A DNA stretch of 64,000 nt, from contig JAIYAN010000010.1 of assembly GCA_027489035.1 (NCBI GenBank), positions 62,001 through 126,000 of the forward strand, written 5' to 3'. A program made the position numbers and the translations under genes. Positions 62,550-64,000 of the stretch are shown in pieces; position 1 is the stretch's first letter, and each line of letters opens with the position of its first letter. Below the pieces are notes generated by a model. It ran no database searches. It worked only from the letters and a program-made list of their open reading frames with translations, and was not told the origin of the DNA. Source of the stretch: Chitinophagaceae bacterium. Lineage in GTDB: Bacteria > Bacteroidota > Bacteroidia > Chitinophagales > Chitinophagaceae.

Positions 62550-63545
62550 TTATTGCATTTTCATATTTAACCCGTTTTTAAAAAACTGTTCGGTAAAGTC
62601 TTCTACTTCAGGTACAGCTCCAGATTTGATTGGAGAACACAACACATGATCACCCGCATTAGGTATGGGATGCTTCATTTTTTTTGTTTTAGGCGTTCCC
62701 AATTGATCAAACATTTTTTCCATTGCTTCAACTTTTACAATTTCGTCTTGATGGTTTTCATCTTTAAAATAGTAAAGTATTAATAAGGGTTGTTGTACTT
62801 TATTAAACGTTTCAGTTGTCATTGAAGATTCAATCATTTCCTGTAAACTAACGGTGGCTTCTAAGCGATACGGTGTATTCCAATATTTAGCATAGGCTTT
62901 AGTTTTATCCTTTGGTGTTAAATAATCACTTCCCATAACCAATCTGGCAATTTGCAAACCCCAATGGTTATTGAGCAACCAAGCATTGGGATTATTGATT
63001 TCAATATTGGGAGAATAAAGCACTAAACCTGCAACATCATTTGGGTATGCCGCAGCCAATTGCAATGCTTGAGAAGCGCCAGTACTGGTTCCCATAAGTA
63101 TCACTTTGTTTCCCAATTTTTTTCCAATAGATAGTGCTTGTTTTGCCGATTCCCAATAATCATCTGCAGTAAGTGCAATCAATTGATCTGTAGTATCAAT
63201 TCCATGTTGTGCTAGTCGTGATAAATATAAATTACAGCCGAATTTTTTCGCTATGTTTCGATGAACTGGATTGCCTTCTTCTTGAGATGCAGAGAAACCA
63301 TGCAAGTAAACAATAACATATTCCGTTTTTGATTTCAATGTATCATTAGCCCATACTATTCTTGCTTGATTATCTGGCTTGAGTTTATGTTTAGATTCTT
63401 GATTGGCAACAAATACTTCTAGTTCATTTATAGCAGGTAATTCTGGAAGCGCTTTGTTAAATAATGGTTTAGCGGGCTGAGGCCCTAAAAAATAAAGCCC
63501 TAAACAAACGGATAGAACAATTAAAACTTTTGTTTTTTTTGACAT
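62550..63545 (-). CDS. Alpha/beta-hydrolase with N-terminal membrane anchor
   Basis: A 331-residue hydrolase. A single N-terminal helix (6-22, VLIVLSVCLGLYFLG) is followed by the fold: VIVYLHGFSASQEEGNP (oxyanion HG), VILMGTSTGASQALQLAAAYP (nucleophile Ser in GTSTGAS), LLILYYFKDENHQDEIV (acid Asp region) and PNAGDHVLCSP (catalytic His). It resembles the serine aminopeptidase/lysophospholipase (Hydrolase_4) group, but the substrate is unknown. Likely periplasmic or at the inner membrane. It follows the coiled-coil gene on the same strand; the spacer has an A/T-word hairpin. Confidence 0.85.
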   Translation of the reverse strand: MSKKTKVLIVLSVCLGLYFLGPQPAKPLFNKALPELPAINELEVFVANQESKHKLKPDNQARIVWANDTLKSKTEYVIVYLHGFSASQEEGNPVHRNIAKKFGCNLYLSRLAQHGIDTTDQLIALTADDYWESAKQALSIGKKLGNKVILMGTSTGASQALQLAAAYPNDVAGLVLYSPNIEINNPNAWLLNNHWGLQIARLVMGSDYLTPKDKTKAYAKYWNTPYRLEATVSLQEMIESSMTTETFNKVQQPLLILYYFKDENHQDEIVKVEAMEKMFDQLGTPKTKKMKHPIPNAGDHVLCSPIKSGAVPEVEDFTEQFFKNGLNMKMQ

Positions 63546-63548
63546 AGT

Positions 63549-63655
63549 AATTCAAAATTTAAAAGTAAAAATCAAAAAAATATTCCAAGCTTATTTAATT
63601 ATTAATCGCCAGGTCGGAACACTTTTCACTTTTCACTTTTTACTTTTCACTTTTT
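63549..63655 (-). repeat. Stop-codon-proximal A/T-word hairpin, copy 4
   Basis: In gene direction, directly after the coiled-coil gene stop: AAAGTGAAAAGTAAAAAGTG, AAAAGTGAAAAGTG, a spacer with CGACCTGGCG, then TTTGATTTTTACTTTTAAATTTTGAATTAC up to the hydrolase ATG. The last part matches the 3' part of the copy at 5380 (AATTTTAAATTTCGAATTAC). Confidence 0.6.
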
Positions 63656-63989
63656 ATTGTGCAACATTTTGAGCAATTTGTCCTTTTAATCTTGCGATTG
63701 TATTATTGGCTTCAAGCAGTTTAATTTTTATATCATACATTTCTGGATCTAGTTTTTTAAACATCATTTCCGTTTCTTCATTGCTTTTTTGCAACAATAA
63801 AATATCGCGATCCATTTCTTTGATTACATGCTCAGCCTCTTTTAATTTTCTACCCAGATCAGCTTCTATGGTTTCTTTGAGTTGAAAAGCTAGAGCACTT
63901 TCTTTGCGAAGCGTTTCTTTAACCAAACGTTCGCTTTCAAGTAACCCATTCAAACTGTTTTCAGATCTTTTTAATTTTTGAATTTCCAT
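63654..63989 (-). CDS. Coiled-coil protein, possibly incomplete
   Basis: An 111-residue, highly charged helical protein from the ATG at 63989; the frame remains open to the edge of the window, so the true start may lie outside. Heptad-like spacing of Leu/Ile runs from EIQKLKRSENSLNGLLESERLVK to NTIARLKGQIAQ, with little else, so it is a coiled coil over nearly its whole length. No function can be given. It is followed by the hydrolase gene on the same strand. Confidence 0.6.
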   Translation of the reverse strand: MEIQKLKRSENSLNGLLESERLVKETLRKESALAFQLKETIEADLGRKLKEAEHVIKEMDRDILLLQKSNEETEMMFKKLDPEMYDIKIKLLEANNTIARLKGQIAQNVAQ

Positions 63990-64000
63990 TGTTTTCAAAA

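Overview
The window comes from an AT-rich member of the Bacteroidota, most likely Chitinophagia/Sphingobacteriia-like. The evidence is a type IX secretion sorting domain on a large secreted protease, a TonB-dependent receptor behind a TPP riboswitch, a SecD-SecF fusion, a HU-CCDC81/SPOR membrane protein, and several promoters of the Bacteroidota type (TAnnTTTG at -7, best with TTTG or GTTG 20 bp upstream). Ribosome binding sites of the GGAGG type are largely absent. There are no rRNA genes, insertion sequences, prophage genes or CRISPR arrays; it reads as ordinary chromosome.

Layout. 1-10 kb: partial aminopeptidase P, PEP carboxykinase, a dolichol-phosphate-mannose-type glycosyltransferase, a HepT/MntA toxin-antitoxin pair, tRNA-Lys, a short-chain dehydrogenase, a SAM hydroxide adenosyltransferase next to a BtuF-like binding protein, class I fructose-bisphosphate aldolase, accD and smpB. 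10-18 kb: sdaA with a FKBP lipoprotein and a small membrane protein, a HU/SPOR protein, a 7TM-DISM histidine kinase with its LuxR-type regulator, and groES-groEL. 18-28 kb: nusB-DUF1573-yajC-coaE, an aminotransferase, secDF, and era-der. 28-37 kb: two tandem lipoproteins, initiator tRNA, TPP riboswitch with its receptor, a D-Ala-D-Ala ligase/PASTA/rhodanese group, ferredoxin and acyl-CoA reductase, and a HtrA protease. 37-52 kb: GH13 amylase, ispH, cmk, a repeat-filled spacer, clpC, a STAS protein with RNase Z, dapA, an L,D-transpeptidase, and the thrA-thrB-thrC operon. 52-57 kb: a tight four-gene operon, H-NOX, HNOBA-PAS histidine kinase, single-domain response regulator, and REC-PAS histidine kinase. 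57-64 kb: M36 protease with Ig-like repeats, an alpha/beta hydrolase and a coiled-coil protein at the edge.

The most system-like unit is the H-NOX operon at 52.4-57.3 kb, a predicted nitric-oxide-sensing phosphorelay that contains no DNA-binding output. The second theme is non-coding. Several spacers carry families of short-word repeats; one family (AAAAGTGAAAAGTA words followed by TTTTGAnTTTTTACTTTT words) lies in the same orientation just downstream of the stop codon of four different genes. Candidate regulatory RNA or DNA structures also lie before secDF (a terminator-like hairpin in the leader), before groES (a 44-bp near-palindrome) and between accD and smpB (a possible small RNA).

Start codons were chosen by conservation, signal peptides and nearby ATGs. 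smpB, sdaA and rnz appear to start at TTG and the PASTA protein at GTG. Everything here was read by eye; no database or folding program was run.
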